Below, piece after piece: positions 16,782-26,611 of a stretch of 47,333 nt of DNA. Below the pieces are notes generated by a model that searched no databases, was not told where the DNA came from, and saw only the letters and a list, made by a program, of their open reading frames with translations. The translations under genes and the position numbers were made by a program. This DNA comes from Accumulibacter sp031732815 (GTDB lineage: Bacteria; Pseudomonadota; Gammaproteobacteria; Burkholderiales; Rhodocyclaceae). Where the stretch lies: the NCBI RefSeq assembly GCF_031732815.1, contig NZ_JAVMKF010000035.1, forward strand, positions 1-47,333, written 5' to 3'. Every line of letters starts with the position of its first letter. The first letter of the stretch is position 1.

Positions 16782-18710
16782 ATGCCGGAACATTCTGCCA
16801 TATCGGTCGCCAGCCTGGGCGACCTTGTCGAAGAACAGGGCGCGCTGCCCGGCTTTGTCGTGCAGCGGACGGACGGTCTGCATGTTCTCCGCTCCCGGCT
16901 TGATTCCCCCGCCGCGTTCTTACAGTTTGTCAATCGGGTGATTGACGCCGGCCTCTACTTTCGTAACCTCGACTATGCACGTTTCGTCGAACTCCTCTAC
17001 ACCGAAACAGCACGCGAGCAAGGCGGGGACCCGGCGGATGTCTTCCTTGCCTCGGGCATGCGACCTTTTGATCCGGAGCGCCGCGCGCTCTATCACTCGT
17101 TACGTGCCGACCAGAACGAAGCAAGCTTTCTGTTCGAGCCGATCCACGCGCTCGCTGGCGAATTCGCGCACAACGAACGGGCGAGCGGCGGACGCCAGCG
17201 CGACGGGGAACGCACGGTCCTCGACATCGACGAGTTCATCGCCTACGCCTGGGCCGAGGGCGTGCGCTACGGCATCGATGTTGCGGCGGTGTGCGAGGGC
17301 TTCGAACTAAGCAAACCGGAGAAGCGCATCGTCGCGCGCAGTCTGCCCGCGCAACCGGGAAAAGATGCCGAAATCCGTGAGCTGGCGCCCGGCTTGCACC
17401 GCAACAACGCCCCTCGGCGGATGGTCAGCGGTCGGGTCGACCTGCGCCAGTTCGAAACGCGCTACCCGCAGGTTGCCGCCAGCCTTCGCCTGGTGCAGAA
17501 AGTTCCCAGCAAGCCCGGTGTAGATGGCCGCCTGATTTCCGGCGAAGCGATCCCCGCCTTGCCGGCCAAGGACTTTGAGCTGGCCAGCCTGGCCGGCCCG
17601 GGAACCCAGGTCAAGCGGGAGAAGGACGTCGAGTTTCTGGTGTCCTCGGTGTGTGGGTTTCTCAGCGTCGACACGCAGACGAATCAGTTCTCGGTCGGCG
17701 ACAAGATCGTCAGTCATGAAGGCGTCAGCACGCGCACGACAGGTGATCTGCTGCTCACCGGTGAGGTCTATGAGCAGCACGGCGAAATCCAGGAGCAACG
17801 TATCGTCCGTTGCCGGAGTATCACGGCGCATGCCGACGTCTTCGGCCACGTCCAGTCGATGGGCGGCATCGTGCATCTCAAGCACAACCTGGTCGGTGGC
17901 AGCGCGAGCAACGAGGCAGGGGACATCGTCGTCGACGGCGTAGCCTCCGGCGCGACGCTCTCCGCCTTGAACGGCTGCGTCACGCTGCGCCGGGCCGACA
18001 ACTGCGTCATCCTGGCTCGCCGGGCAGAGATCGGCCAGGCGACCGCGTGTACGATCGTCGCCGACGAACTGGAACTGGACATCTCGGAGGCGTGTGCGGC
18101 AGCGAGCCGATGGCTGCACGTGCGCTTGAGCCGTTCGCGCCGCGAGATCGACAATGTCTTCCTGGTTCGCGTGCCCGACCTTTCGGCGCACACGACGCAG
18201 ATCGCGACCTTGCAGAAGAGGCTGGAAACCTTGCTGAAAGCGATCGCCGGGCAGCGCGAGAGGATCGCTGCAATGCGCGAGGAAAAGGAGCTGGCCAACT
18301 ACCTTCGCCTCGCCGAAAAGCTGCGCCGCAAGGAACTGACGCTACGCCCGGAACAGGAAGTGAGCTGGCGCCGGCTGGCGGGACAGGTCGCCCCGGCCTT
18401 GAAGGCCCTGGCGCAACTGTCGCAGTCGGTCACCGAGATGGACGCTGAACACGGACGGATCAGCGTCAACGTCGGCGAGTTGATCGCCGAGCGCGACGCC
18501 TTGTCGGCCGGGATCGCGTGCAGCGTCGAACAGATGGTCGACGAAACGCGCATCAGCATGTTTCTTTACCGGCCGGCCGATCCGCCGCTCAGCAGCCTGT
18601 CGAGCAAGGAGCTGAAAGCGCGCTTGCGACGTACCGATGCGGCAACTCGGCTGCTCTTCGCTGGCGCCAAGGGGAGCTTCGCCTGGACCTATCAGTCGGC
18701 GACAAGTTGA
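16782..18710 (+). CDS. FapA/DUF342 family protein
   Basis: This 642-residue protein is of the DUF342/FapA type. An N-terminal region of about 200 residues is followed by the beta-helical DUF342 core, with SKPGVDGRLISGEAIPALPAKDF leading in and repeated short-strand segments such as GDLLLTGEV and GDIVVDGVA. A long coiled coil (about residues 465-590, Glu/Lys/Arg/Leu-rich) and a short tail follow. Family members are cytoplasmic and have been linked to regulation and polymer binding, without one agreed function. The start MPEHSAIS at 16782 is preferred over a frame opening at 16638, whose first 48 residues look non-coding. It converges with cphA. Confidence 0.8.
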   Translation: MPEHSAISVASLGDLVEEQGALPGFVVQRTDGLHVLRSRLDSPAAFLQFVNRVIDAGLYFRNLDYARFVELLYTETAREQGGDPADVFLASGMRPFDPERRALYHSLRADQNEASFLFEPIHALAGEFAHNERASGGRQRDGERTVLDIDEFIAYAWAEGVRYGIDVAAVCEGFELSKPEKRIVARSLPAQPGKDAEIRELAPGLHRNNAPRRMVSGRVDLRQFETRYPQVAASLRLVQKVPSKPGVDGRLISGEAIPALPAKDFELASLAGPGTQVKREKDVEFLVSSVCGFLSVDTQTNQFSVGDKIVSHEGVSTRTTGDLLLTGEVYEQHGEIQEQRIVRCRSITAHADVFGHVQSMGGIVHLKHNLVGGSASNEAGDIVVDGVASGATLSALNGCVTLRRADNCVILARRAEIGQATACTIVADELELDISEACAAASRWLHVRLSRSRREIDNVFLVRVPDLSAHTTQIATLQKRLETLLKAIAGQRERIAAMREEKELANYLRLAEKLRRKELTLRPEQEVSWRRLAGQVAPALKALAQLSQSVTEMDAEHGRISVNVGELIAERDALSAGIACSVEQMVDETRISMFLYRPADPPLSSLSSKELKARLRRTDAATRLLFAGAKGSFAWTYQSATS

Positions 18711-18783
18711 GTTGCACGCGTCCTGCCGCAGCAGGTGCAGCAACACGATGCGCTCAGCCAGGTTCGCGCTGACCAGCGCCGGC

Positions 18784-21366
18784 TCAGCCCTCGCCCAGGC
18801 GCCGCGCGATATGCTCCAGCGCTTCTTCGATCTGGTCGATCAGAATCAGGCAGAGGTCGCCGGGCTGCAGGTCGGCGAGGGCCGTGTCGATGGCCAGGAA
18901 TTCGCCGCGAATCTCCAGCACGTCGGAGGTCCGGCTCGCTTCGGTCAGCCCCTCGCGCAACAAGGCGAGCACTTCGCCGTCTGCACGGCCGCGCTGACAT
19001 TGGTCCTGGTAAAGAATCACCCGATCGAAAGCGCCGCCGAGGATTTCAGTCTGCCGGCGGATGTCCTGGTCGCGCCGATCACCGGCGCCGCTGATCACGA
19101 CTGAACGCCGCCCGCTTCGCCCGGCGGGCATGTTTTCGATCGCCTCGACCAGCGCCTGGATCGCATCCGGATTGTGTCCGTAGTCGGCGATCAGCGTTGC
19201 CCCACGGTAAGTGAAGACGTTGAAGCGCCCGGGTGCGGTCTGCGCGTCGTTGACGAAGAGGCTGAGGCCAAGGCGTATTGTTCGCCAATCGACGCCAAGC
19301 GCCCAGGCTGCCGCCGTCGCCGCCATCGCGTTCTCGACCTGAAAGCCGATGGCGCCGTTCTGGGTCAGCGGGATCTCGCTCAGCGGAATCCGCTGCTCGA
19401 TGCTCCCGGCCGAAGCGACGATCGCATCGCCATCGCGATAGACGACGCGCTTGCGCTGCGCGCGGTGCATCGCCATCACCGGGTGATGCCGGTCGGTAGC
19501 AAAGTAGATGACGCTGCCCGGGCACGAGTCGGCCATCCGCGCAACCATAGGGTCGGCGGCATTGAGGATGGCAACGCCGGTGGTCGGTTTGACGTTCTGT
19601 ACGATGACGCGCTTGACCACCGACAAGTCCTCGACGGTGCTGATGTACGACAAGCCGAGGTGGTCGCCGAGACCGATATTGGTCACCACGGCAACGTCGC
19701 AGCGATCAAAGCCCAGGCCCTCGCGCAGCACGCCGCCGCGCGCCGTTTCGAGGACCGCCGCGTCTACCTCGGGATGGAGCAGCACATTGCGCGCGCTTTT
19801 CGGCCCGCTGCAGTCGCCGGTATCGATCCGCCGGTCGCCGACGTAGACGCCGTCGGTCGTCGTCATCCCGACGCGCAGTCGTTGACGGCCGAGAATGCAC
19901 GCGATCAGGCGCACCGTCGTGGTTTTTCCATTGGTTCCGGCGACTGCGACGAGCGGGATGCGTGCGTCATCGCCGGGGGTGAACATGCTGGCGATGATCG
20001 CTTCGCCGACCGGCCGCCCCTTGCCGAAGGACGGTTGCAGGTGCATGCGCAGGCCGGGTGCGGCGTTGATTTCGACGATGCCGCCGCCCTGTTCCTCAAG
20101 CGGTCGCAGGACGCTGTCGCAGACCACGTCGACACCGGCAATGTCGAGCCCGATCGTTTGCGCCGCAGCCACCGCGCGCGCGGCAAACTCGGGATGCACA
20201 TCGTCGGTGACATCGGTCGCCGTTCCCCCGGTCGACAGGTTCGCGTTGTTGCGCAGGACGACACGCTGGCCGCGCGCCGGCACCGATTCGGGGGTCAGAC
20301 CGGCAGCGCGCAGCAGCGCCAGGGCGACCTCGTCGAGGCGTATTCTGGTCAATGAAGTGGCGTGCCCTTCGCCGCGTCGCGGATCGCTGTTCACGCGGTC
20401 GACGAGCTGCCGGATGCTGTGCCGGCCGTCGCCAACGACGAGCGGCGGATCGCGCCGAGCGGCCGCGACGAGTTTGTCGCCGACGACGAGCAGGCGGTAG
20501 TCGTGGCCGGGCAGATAGCGCTCGACGAGCACTTCGTCACTGACCTCGGCGGCGATCGCGTAAGCCGCGTCGATCTGCTCGCGCGTGCTCAGGTTGACCG
20601 CGACGCCACGGCCCTGATTGCCGTCCTGCGGCTTGACGACGACCGGCAAGCCGAACTCGCACGCGGCCGCCCACGCGTCTTCGGCACTGAGCACCGGGCG
20701 GCCGACGGGAACCGGAACTCCGGCGGCGTGCAACAGGATCTTGCTCAGCTCCTTGTCCTGCGCGATCGATTCGGCAACCGCACTGGTGCGGTCGGTTTCC
20801 GCCGCCTGGATTCGTCGCTGCCGGCTGCCCCAACCGAACTGTACCATGCTGCCTTCGGTCAGACGGCGAAAGGGAATATTGCGCGCCGCCGCGGCGTAGA
20901 CGATCGCGCCGGTACTCGGCCCCAGCCGTACGTCCTCGTCGAGCTCGCGCAAGCGCGCCAGCGCCTCGCCGAGGTCGAACGGCGTATCGTCGTAGGCCGC
21001 CCGGCACAAGGCCGCCGCGAGGTCGAAAGCAAGCCGGCCGACGGCTTCCTCGCTGTACTCGACGACGACCTGATAGGTGCCCGCATCGACGGTGGGTGAG
21101 GTGCGGCTGAAGGTTACCGGGCAGCCGGCTTGCGCCTGCAGACCCAGAGCGGCAAACTCGAAAGCCTGCGCCATCGAAACGGCTTCATCGTGACCGGCCG
21201 GGCGCAACATGGCCAACTCGGGAAAACGTTCGCGCAGTCGGTTCTCGAAACCGGGCAGATGGTCCAGGTTCCGCTCCTTATCCGGGCAGATGACGATCGC
21301 CTCGACCGCCGGGTGCCGGCTCCAGAGGTTAGGGCCGCGCAAGGCGCGGATACGCGACACTTCCAT
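18784..21366 (-). CDS. cphA: Cyanophycin synthetase CphA
   Basis: This 860-residue enzyme makes cyanophycin, an Asp backbone with Arg side chains. It opens with RALRGPNLWSRHPAVEA. The ATP-grasp part (about 210-470, with VVKPQDGNQGRGVAVNL) adds Asp or Arg. The Mur-ligase-like part has the P-loop GTNGKTTT, the metal/ATP Glu in AAVLETARGG and the C-terminal domain with YGHNPDAIQALVEAI. Length and domains are those of full CphA1 enzymes. It is the last gene of a minus-strand cluster with a second synthetase, a DUF1854 gene and an ABC exporter. No cyanophycinase is in the window. The granule would store carbon, nitrogen and energy. Confidence 0.93.
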   Translation of the reverse strand: MEVSRIRALRGPNLWSRHPAVEAIVICPDKERNLDHLPGFENRLRERFPELAMLRPAGHDEAVSMAQAFEFAALGLQAQAGCPVTFSRTSPTVDAGTYQVVVEYSEEAVGRLAFDLAAALCRAAYDDTPFDLGEALARLRELDEDVRLGPSTGAIVYAAAARNIPFRRLTEGSMVQFGWGSRQRRIQAAETDRTSAVAESIAQDKELSKILLHAAGVPVPVGRPVLSAEDAWAAACEFGLPVVVKPQDGNQGRGVAVNLSTREQIDAAYAIAAEVSDEVLVERYLPGHDYRLLVVGDKLVAAARRDPPLVVGDGRHSIRQLVDRVNSDPRRGEGHATSLTRIRLDEVALALLRAAGLTPESVPARGQRVVLRNNANLSTGGTATDVTDDVHPEFAARAVAAAQTIGLDIAGVDVVCDSVLRPLEEQGGGIVEINAAPGLRMHLQPSFGKGRPVGEAIIASMFTPGDDARIPLVAVAGTNGKTTTVRLIACILGRQRLRVGMTTTDGVYVGDRRIDTGDCSGPKSARNVLLHPEVDAAVLETARGGVLREGLGFDRCDVAVVTNIGLGDHLGLSYISTVEDLSVVKRVIVQNVKPTTGVAILNAADPMVARMADSCPGSVIYFATDRHHPVMAMHRAQRKRVVYRDGDAIVASAGSIEQRIPLSEIPLTQNGAIGFQVENAMAATAAAWALGVDWRTIRLGLSLFVNDAQTAPGRFNVFTYRGATLIADYGHNPDAIQALVEAIENMPAGRSGRRSVVISGAGDRRDQDIRRQTEILGGAFDRVILYQDQCQRGRADGEVLALLREGLTEASRTSDVLEIRGEFLAIDTALADLQPGDLCLILIDQIEEALEHIARRLGEG

Positions 21367-21443
21367 GAATCGTTTTCCTTATCATCTGGTTTGCACTGGG
21401 CTGTGCATGACTGACCGGGCGGGGGCGAGCCCGCTACCCTTGT

Positions 21444-23615
21444 TCAGGCGGCGGTGAACGTCTCCAGGCCGGTCCTGATCACTTCCGGCGCCAGGCCGAG
21501 CGCCCAGGCCGTTCCGGTGGCGGCAAGCACGTTGTCGACCTGCCAGGCGATCTTCCCGCCTTGCGTCAGCGGCACATCGAGCAGCCCGACGATCGGCGTT
21601 TCCTCGTCACCGACGGCGACGATCACCTGAGCGTCGCGCACGAAGACGACCGTCTGGCCGCTTGCCCGATGCGCGGCGAGCACCGGCAGGTCGGCGTCGG
21701 CGGCGAAGAAGACGACCTTGCCGTCGCACAGTCCGGCCATTTCGACGAGCATCGGAAAGCCCGCGTTGAGCACCGCGCTGCCCTTCGGCAGGACCAGATC
21801 GACCTGCGTGCGCAGGACGGTAAATACCTGTTCGGGCGTCTGAATGTCGTACGGCCCGAAATGTGCGGCAGGCTCGACGTTGGTCACGACGCCGATCTGG
21901 CAACGATCGTAAGCGAGTCCTTCGGCAAGAATCGTCGTGCTGCCGTTTTCCAGGACAGCCGCCTCGACCGAGCGATTCATCAGAACGCGCTGGGCAGCGC
22001 GCCAGTTGGCACTGTCGCCCTTCTCGATACCGCGCCGGTCGACGAACAGACCGGCGCTGCAGGCGAGTCCGGTACATTTGCCGGAGAGGCTGATGAAACG
22101 CGCCACCAGTTGCGCCACGGTCGTCTTGCCGAAGCTGCCGCTGATTCCGATGACCGGAATTCGCCCGTCGGCGCCGTCGGGAAACAGTTGGTCGACGATC
22201 GCCCGGCCGACCGGACGCGGCTGGCCGGTTTCCGGTTTCAGGTGCATCAGCAGGCCCGGGCCGGCGTTGACTTCGACGATCGCCCCGCGCTGGCCGTCGA
22301 GCGGCTGCGCGATATCCTCGCAGACGAGATCGACCCCGGCGATGTCAAGCCCGACGATGCGCGCGGCGAGCGACGCGATGGCGGCTGTTTCCGGGTGGAC
22401 CGCGTCAGTCACGTCGTCGGTGTGGTTGCCGCTGCGCACGATCAGAACTTCGCGCCCGGCGGGCGGCACCGAATCCGGGGTGAAGCCCTGACGCGTCACT
22501 TCCAGACGGGCCACCGGATTGTCTGCCAGGTCGATGACATCAAGCGGAAACTCCTCGGCAGCACCGCGTCGCGGGTCGGAGTTGATCTGCAGGTCGATCA
22601 GTTGATTGATCGTCGATTGGCCATCGCCGACCACGCGCGCGGTCTCGCCGCGCGCCGCAGCGACCAGCTTGCCACCGATGATCAGCAAGCGATGCTCGGA
22701 GCCGCGCACGTAACGCTCGACGATCACCCCGCTGCCTTCTTCGACGGCCGCCAGGTAGGCGGCCTCGACCTCGTTGCGCGCGACCAGGTTGGTGAACACG
22801 CCGCGTGCGTGGTTGCCATCGGACGGTTTGACGACGACCGGCAGGCCAATGTCCTCGGCCGCTACCCAGGCGTCTTCAGCGCTGTCGACCAGGCGGCCAG
22901 CCGGTACCGGGACGCCACAAGAGCTGATCAGCGTCTTGGTCAGATCCTTGTCGCGCGAGATCCCCTCGGCAATCGCGCTGGTGCGGTCGGTCTCGGCCGT
23001 CCAGATGCGACGGCTTGCCGCGCCGTAGCCCAGTTGCACCAGGTTGCCGTCGGCGAGCAGCCGAATCGCGGGAATCCGCCGGTCCTTGGCGGTAGCCGCC
23101 TCGACGATGCAACCCGTACTCGGGCCGAGCAGCTTGCGCTCGGCCAGATCGGCGAGACGGGTGACCGTTGCGCCAACGTCGAACGGCGTGTCGTGAATGG
23201 CGGCGAGCAGCAGTTCACGCCCGGCCTGCAGGCAACTGCGCGTGACTTCGTCGTGCCAGGCGCGCACGACGACCTTGTATACGCCGCGCTGCGAAGTTTC
23301 GCGCGCCTTGCCGAAGCCGCCCGGCATGCCGGCGAGGTTCTGCAGTTCGAGCGTGACGTGCTCGAGAATGTGCGCCGCCCAGGTTCCCTCGGCCAGGCGG
23401 CGCAGGAAGCCGCCGCGTTCGCCGTAGCTGCAGCGATGCTCGACGAGCGAGGGCAGCAGGCTGGTCAGTCGTTCGACGAAACCCGGCAGCGTGTTCGACG
23501 GGAAGTCCTCGAGTGTACCGATATCGACCAGTGCTTCGATCACCGGGCGGTAGGTCCAGATGTTCGGCCCGCGCAGGTGGCGCATTTCGAGGAAGCGGAT
23601 GTCATGGTTTTTCAT
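21444..23615 (-). CDS. cphA': Second cyanophycin synthetase, Mur C-domain missing
   Basis: This 723-residue paralogue of the downstream CphA starts MKNHDIRFLEMRHLRGPNIW. It keeps the N-terminal domain, ATP-grasp (VVVKPSDGNHARGVFTNL) and the Mur ligase central domain with P-loop GISGSFGKTT. It ends at the point where CphA continues with the GRFNVFTYRG domain, so the Mur C-terminal domain is absent. ETARGG is replaced by ENGSTT. This resembles the shortened second synthetases of bacteria with tandem cphA genes, and cyanobacterial CphA2, which joins beta-Asp-Arg dipeptides. Which reaction it performs cannot be told here. A longer frame starts at 23639, but 23615 has a ribosome site (AAAGG). Confidence 0.88.
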   Translation of the reverse strand: MKNHDIRFLEMRHLRGPNIWTYRPVIEALVDIGTLEDFPSNTLPGFVERLTSLLPSLVEHRCSYGERGGFLRRLAEGTWAAHILEHVTLELQNLAGMPGGFGKARETSQRGVYKVVVRAWHDEVTRSCLQAGRELLLAAIHDTPFDVGATVTRLADLAERKLLGPSTGCIVEAATAKDRRIPAIRLLADGNLVQLGYGAASRRIWTAETDRTSAIAEGISRDKDLTKTLISSCGVPVPAGRLVDSAEDAWVAAEDIGLPVVVKPSDGNHARGVFTNLVARNEVEAAYLAAVEEGSGVIVERYVRGSEHRLLIIGGKLVAAARGETARVVGDGQSTINQLIDLQINSDPRRGAAEEFPLDVIDLADNPVARLEVTRQGFTPDSVPPAGREVLIVRSGNHTDDVTDAVHPETAAIASLAARIVGLDIAGVDLVCEDIAQPLDGQRGAIVEVNAGPGLLMHLKPETGQPRPVGRAIVDQLFPDGADGRIPVIGISGSFGKTTVAQLVARFISLSGKCTGLACSAGLFVDRRGIEKGDSANWRAAQRVLMNRSVEAAVLENGSTTILAEGLAYDRCQIGVVTNVEPAAHFGPYDIQTPEQVFTVLRTQVDLVLPKGSAVLNAGFPMLVEMAGLCDGKVVFFAADADLPVLAAHRASGQTVVFVRDAQVIVAVGDEETPIVGLLDVPLTQGGKIAWQVDNVLAATGTAWALGLAPEVIRTGLETFTAA

Positions 23616-23776
23616 GTCGGCCTTTGCGAAAGGGGGCACGGTGCGCGGTCAGGCGCGGGAAAACCCTGGCGTCTGGGCGGAACCATCGAATCCGCCAGCG
23701 CTCGTCGCGAGAATAACGTTGCCGCGACGAATCGGCTTACGCTGGCTGCCGCGACGCGTGATCAGCGGGCGGCGGC

Positions 23777-24250
23777 TCACAGGAAGCGGTCGAGGAAGCG
23801 GCGGCTGGGCGCATCGAGCGCGTAGCGGTCGCGAATCAGAAAGTGGATTCCATGGCTGTCGGAGATGAGCAGCGCGGAAGGCGCCAGGCGGCGGATGTCC
23901 TCCTCGCCTTTGAGCACCAGTTGCGTCGTGCCACGGTCGGTGTCGACCAGCCAGGTGCTGGGCGTGGCAAAGCTCGAAACGCTGACGATGCGCGCAATCA
24001 CCGGCATGAACTCACGCTGCGCCAGTTCGTCGGCGAGCAGGCGCTGCATGTCCTCCGGCAGGTCGCTCAGGCGCTCGATCCAGGCCAGCTCGTGGCCGTG
24101 CGGGTCGACCAGGGCGAGACCGTAGTCGGGCGCGCCGATCGGAAAGGCGCGCACCGGTGCGACCTCGTCGTGGCAGGTGCCGGCCGCGTCGATCAACTCG
24201 AGGCGACCGAAACTGTTGCGCCGCAGGCGGTAGTCCGGGGCAACGCTCAT
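23777..24250 (-). CDS. DUF1854 protein of cyanophycin clusters
   Basis: This is a 157-residue soluble protein with no export signal. It matches the DUF1854 family, recognised here by LRRNSFGRLELIDAAG, VRAFPIGAPDYGLALVDPHG and ELAWIERLSDL. The family often accompanies cphA together with an ABC exporter, as here, and its biochemical role is unknown to me. The ATG overlaps the stop of the ABC transporter gene (ATGA), so the two are translated together. A gap of 161 bases follows before the second synthetase, with no visible terminator. Confidence 0.8.
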   Translation of the reverse strand: MSVAPDYRLRRNSFGRLELIDAAGTCHDEVAPVRAFPIGAPDYGLALVDPHGHELAWIERLSDLPEDMQRLLADELAQREFMPVIARIVSVSSFATPSTWLVDTDRGTTQLVLKGEEDIRRLAPSALLISDSHGIHFLIRDRYALDAPSRRFLDRFL

Positions 24251-26571
24251 TGCCGCTCCTCGTCACCGCGCCGGGCGATTTCCAGCGCGCGCAGATCGTC
24301 TTCCACGTCGATGTTGCGTGCCTGCGCCTGATAGAGGCGGTAGTAGTGTCCTTCGGCCGCCATCAGCTCGTCATGGCTGCCGACTTCGACCACCCGGCCG
24401 CGGTCGAGGACGACCAGCCGGTTGGCGTCGCGCAGCGTAGACAGGCGGTGCGCGATGGCGATCGTCGTCCGTCCGCGCACCAGGTTGTCGAGCGCCTTCT
24501 GAATCTCCTTTTCGGTCGTCGTATCGACCGACGAAGTCGCTTCATCGAGGATCAGGATGCGCGGGTCGATGAGTAGTGCGCGCGCGATCGAAATGCGCTG
24601 GCGTTCGCCCCCCGAGAGGGCCTGTCCGCGCTCGCCGACGAGAGAATCGTAGCCATGCGGCAGGCGCAGGATGAACTCGTGCGCATGCGCGGCGCGTGCG
24701 GCGGCGACGATTTCCTCGCGCGTCGCGTCGGGTTTGCCGTAGGCGATGTTTTCCGCGATCGTGCCGAAAAAGAGGAAAGGCTCCTGCAGCACGAGGCCGA
24801 TGTGCCGGCGGTACTCGGCAACCGGCAGCGAGCGGATGTCGACCCCGTCGATCAGGATCGCGCCTTCGCTGACGTCGTAGAAACGGCAGATCAGATTGAC
24901 CAGCGTGCTCTTGCCAGAACCGCTGTGGCCGACCAGGCCGACCATTTCGCCGGGTTCGATGACGAGATCGATGTCGCGCGTGACGCTGCGCGTGCCGTAG
25001 CGAAAACCGACCCCGCGCAGTTCGATGCGCCCAGCGACCTTCGGCAGATGCACCGGGTGGTTCGGCTCGGGCACACTGGATACGTGGTCGAGGATGTCGA
25101 AGATGCGCTTGGCGCCGGCTGCCGCTTTCTGGGTCACCGAAACGATGCGGCTCATCGAGTCCAGGCGCAGGTAGAAGCGGCTGATGTACGCGAGAAAAGC
25201 GGTGAGCACGCCGACGGTGATCTGGTCGCGCGCAATCTGCCAGATGCCGAAGGCCCAGACGGTGAGCAGACCGATTTCGGTCAACAGCGTGACGGTCGGC
25301 GAGAACAGCGACCAGACCTTGTTGACCCGGTCGTTGACTTCGAGGTTGTGCGTATTGGCAGCGCGGAAACGCGCCGCCTCGCGGCTCTCCTGAGCAAACG
25401 CCTTGACCACGCGTATCCCCGGAATGGTGTCGGCGAGGACGTTGGTGACCTCGGCCCAGACCCGGTCGACACGCTCGAAACCGGTGCGCAGCTTCTCGCG
25501 CACGACGTGGATCAGCCAGGCGATGATCGGCAGCGGGAGCAGCGTGACAGCCGCCAGCCAGGCGTCGATCGAGACGAGAATCACCGTCGTCATCAGGATC
25601 ATCAGCACATCGGTGGCGAAATCGAGCAGGTGCAGCGAGAGGAAGATGTTGATCCGGTCGGTCTCCGAGCCGATGCGCGCCATCAGGTCGCCCGTCCGCT
25701 TGCCGCCGAAGTACTCCTGCGAAAGCTTGAGCAGGTGTTCGTAGGTTGCCGTGCGCAGATCGGCGCCGATGCGTTCGGAGACGAGCGCCAGAATGTAGGT
25801 GCGCGCCCAGCCCAGCACCCAGGCAACGAGCGAAGCGGCGAGCAGACCGGACAGGTAGAGGGCCACCGTCGCCACCTCGATCGGCTTACCGTTCTGGTAC
25901 GGAATCAGCACGTTATCCATGATGGGCATGGTCAGATAGGGGGCCACCAGGGTGGCTGCCGTGGTCAGCAGCGAAAGGACGAAAGCGGCGAGCAACTGCC
26001 CCTTGTAGGGTCGGGCGAAACGCCCCAGGCGAAGCAGCGTCCAGGTCGATGGCGGCGTGTGGATTTCCTTGCTGCACAGCGGGCATTCCTCCTGACCGGC
26101 GAGCAGCGGGCTCTCGCACTTCGGGCAGAGTGCCTGGGGCGCGGCCGGAGGCAGCGTGCCGTCGATGCGCAGGCTCGACTGCTGTGCAAAGCGTTCGACC
26201 AGACGTCCGGCGGCAACGTCGCCGCCCAGCGTGTAGCGCCATTGTCCGAGCAAGGCACGCGTGTCATGCAGTTCGAGCGTGCCGACGCCGGAATGGTCGC
26301 GGCGGGCCAGGGTGAGGCCGGCGCGGTAGGGCCAGCTCTGCCAGTCGGCTTCCGCGCTGGCCTTGGCGAGCAGGCGTTCGCTGGTCAGCACGACGATTCC
26401 GGAGGTGAAATGCAGGCGCGCGTCGAGGTCGATTTCGAGCCAGGCAAGGACCTGCTCGTTGTCGACCAGGTGCTCGCCGAGCGCGGGTAGCCAGACGGAC
26501 GGGGGCGTCGGAACGGACGTTGGTTCAGCGAATGCCGCAGGCGGCGAGATCGGGCTGGCACTTGGCGTCAT
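24247..26571 (-). CDS. ABC exporter (fused permease-ATPase) of the cyanophycin cluster, with zinc-ribbon N-terminus
   Basis: This 774-residue half-transporter has three parts. Residues 1-140 form an unusual soluble domain. A zinc ribbon with two CxxC pairs (CPKCESPLLAGQEECPLC, about 148-165) follows. The type I exporter core has six helices (about 190-470) and an ATPase with GHSGSGKST, LSGGERQRISIARALL and ILILDEATSSVD. It should homodimerise in the inner membrane. Location upstream of DUF1854 and two cyanophycin synthetases suggests a role in cyanophycin metabolism, perhaps moving a peptide or amino acid. The substrate is not known. Confidence 0.87.
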   Translation of the reverse strand: MTPSASPISPPAAFAEPTSVPTPPSVWLPALGEHLVDNEQVLAWLEIDLDARLHFTSGIVVLTSERLLAKASAEADWQSWPYRAGLTLARRDHSGVGTLELHDTRALLGQWRYTLGGDVAAGRLVERFAQQSSLRIDGTLPPAAPQALCPKCESPLLAGQEECPLCSKEIHTPPSTWTLLRLGRFARPYKGQLLAAFVLSLLTTAATLVAPYLTMPIMDNVLIPYQNGKPIEVATVALYLSGLLAASLVAWVLGWARTYILALVSERIGADLRTATYEHLLKLSQEYFGGKRTGDLMARIGSETDRINIFLSLHLLDFATDVLMILMTTVILVSIDAWLAAVTLLPLPIIAWLIHVVREKLRTGFERVDRVWAEVTNVLADTIPGIRVVKAFAQESREAARFRAANTHNLEVNDRVNKVWSLFSPTVTLLTEIGLLTVWAFGIWQIARDQITVGVLTAFLAYISRFYLRLDSMSRIVSVTQKAAAGAKRIFDILDHVSSVPEPNHPVHLPKVAGRIELRGVGFRYGTRSVTRDIDLVIEPGEMVGLVGHSGSGKSTLVNLICRFYDVSEGAILIDGVDIRSLPVAEYRRHIGLVLQEPFLFFGTIAENIAYGKPDATREEIVAAARAAHAHEFILRLPHGYDSLVGERGQALSGGERQRISIARALLIDPRILILDEATSSVDTTTEKEIQKALDNLVRGRTTIAIAHRLSTLRDANRLVVLDRGRVVEVGSHDELMAAEGHYYRLYQAQARNIDVEDDLRALEIARRGDEERQ

Positions 26572-26611
26572 GCAGTCACCGCTCTACCTGGGCAACCGGC
26601 GGCAGCCGGCT

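Noticed and set aside
21561..23825. 754-codon open frame opposite the second cyanophycin synthetase
   Set aside because: Shadow frame. The opposite strand has full family motifs.
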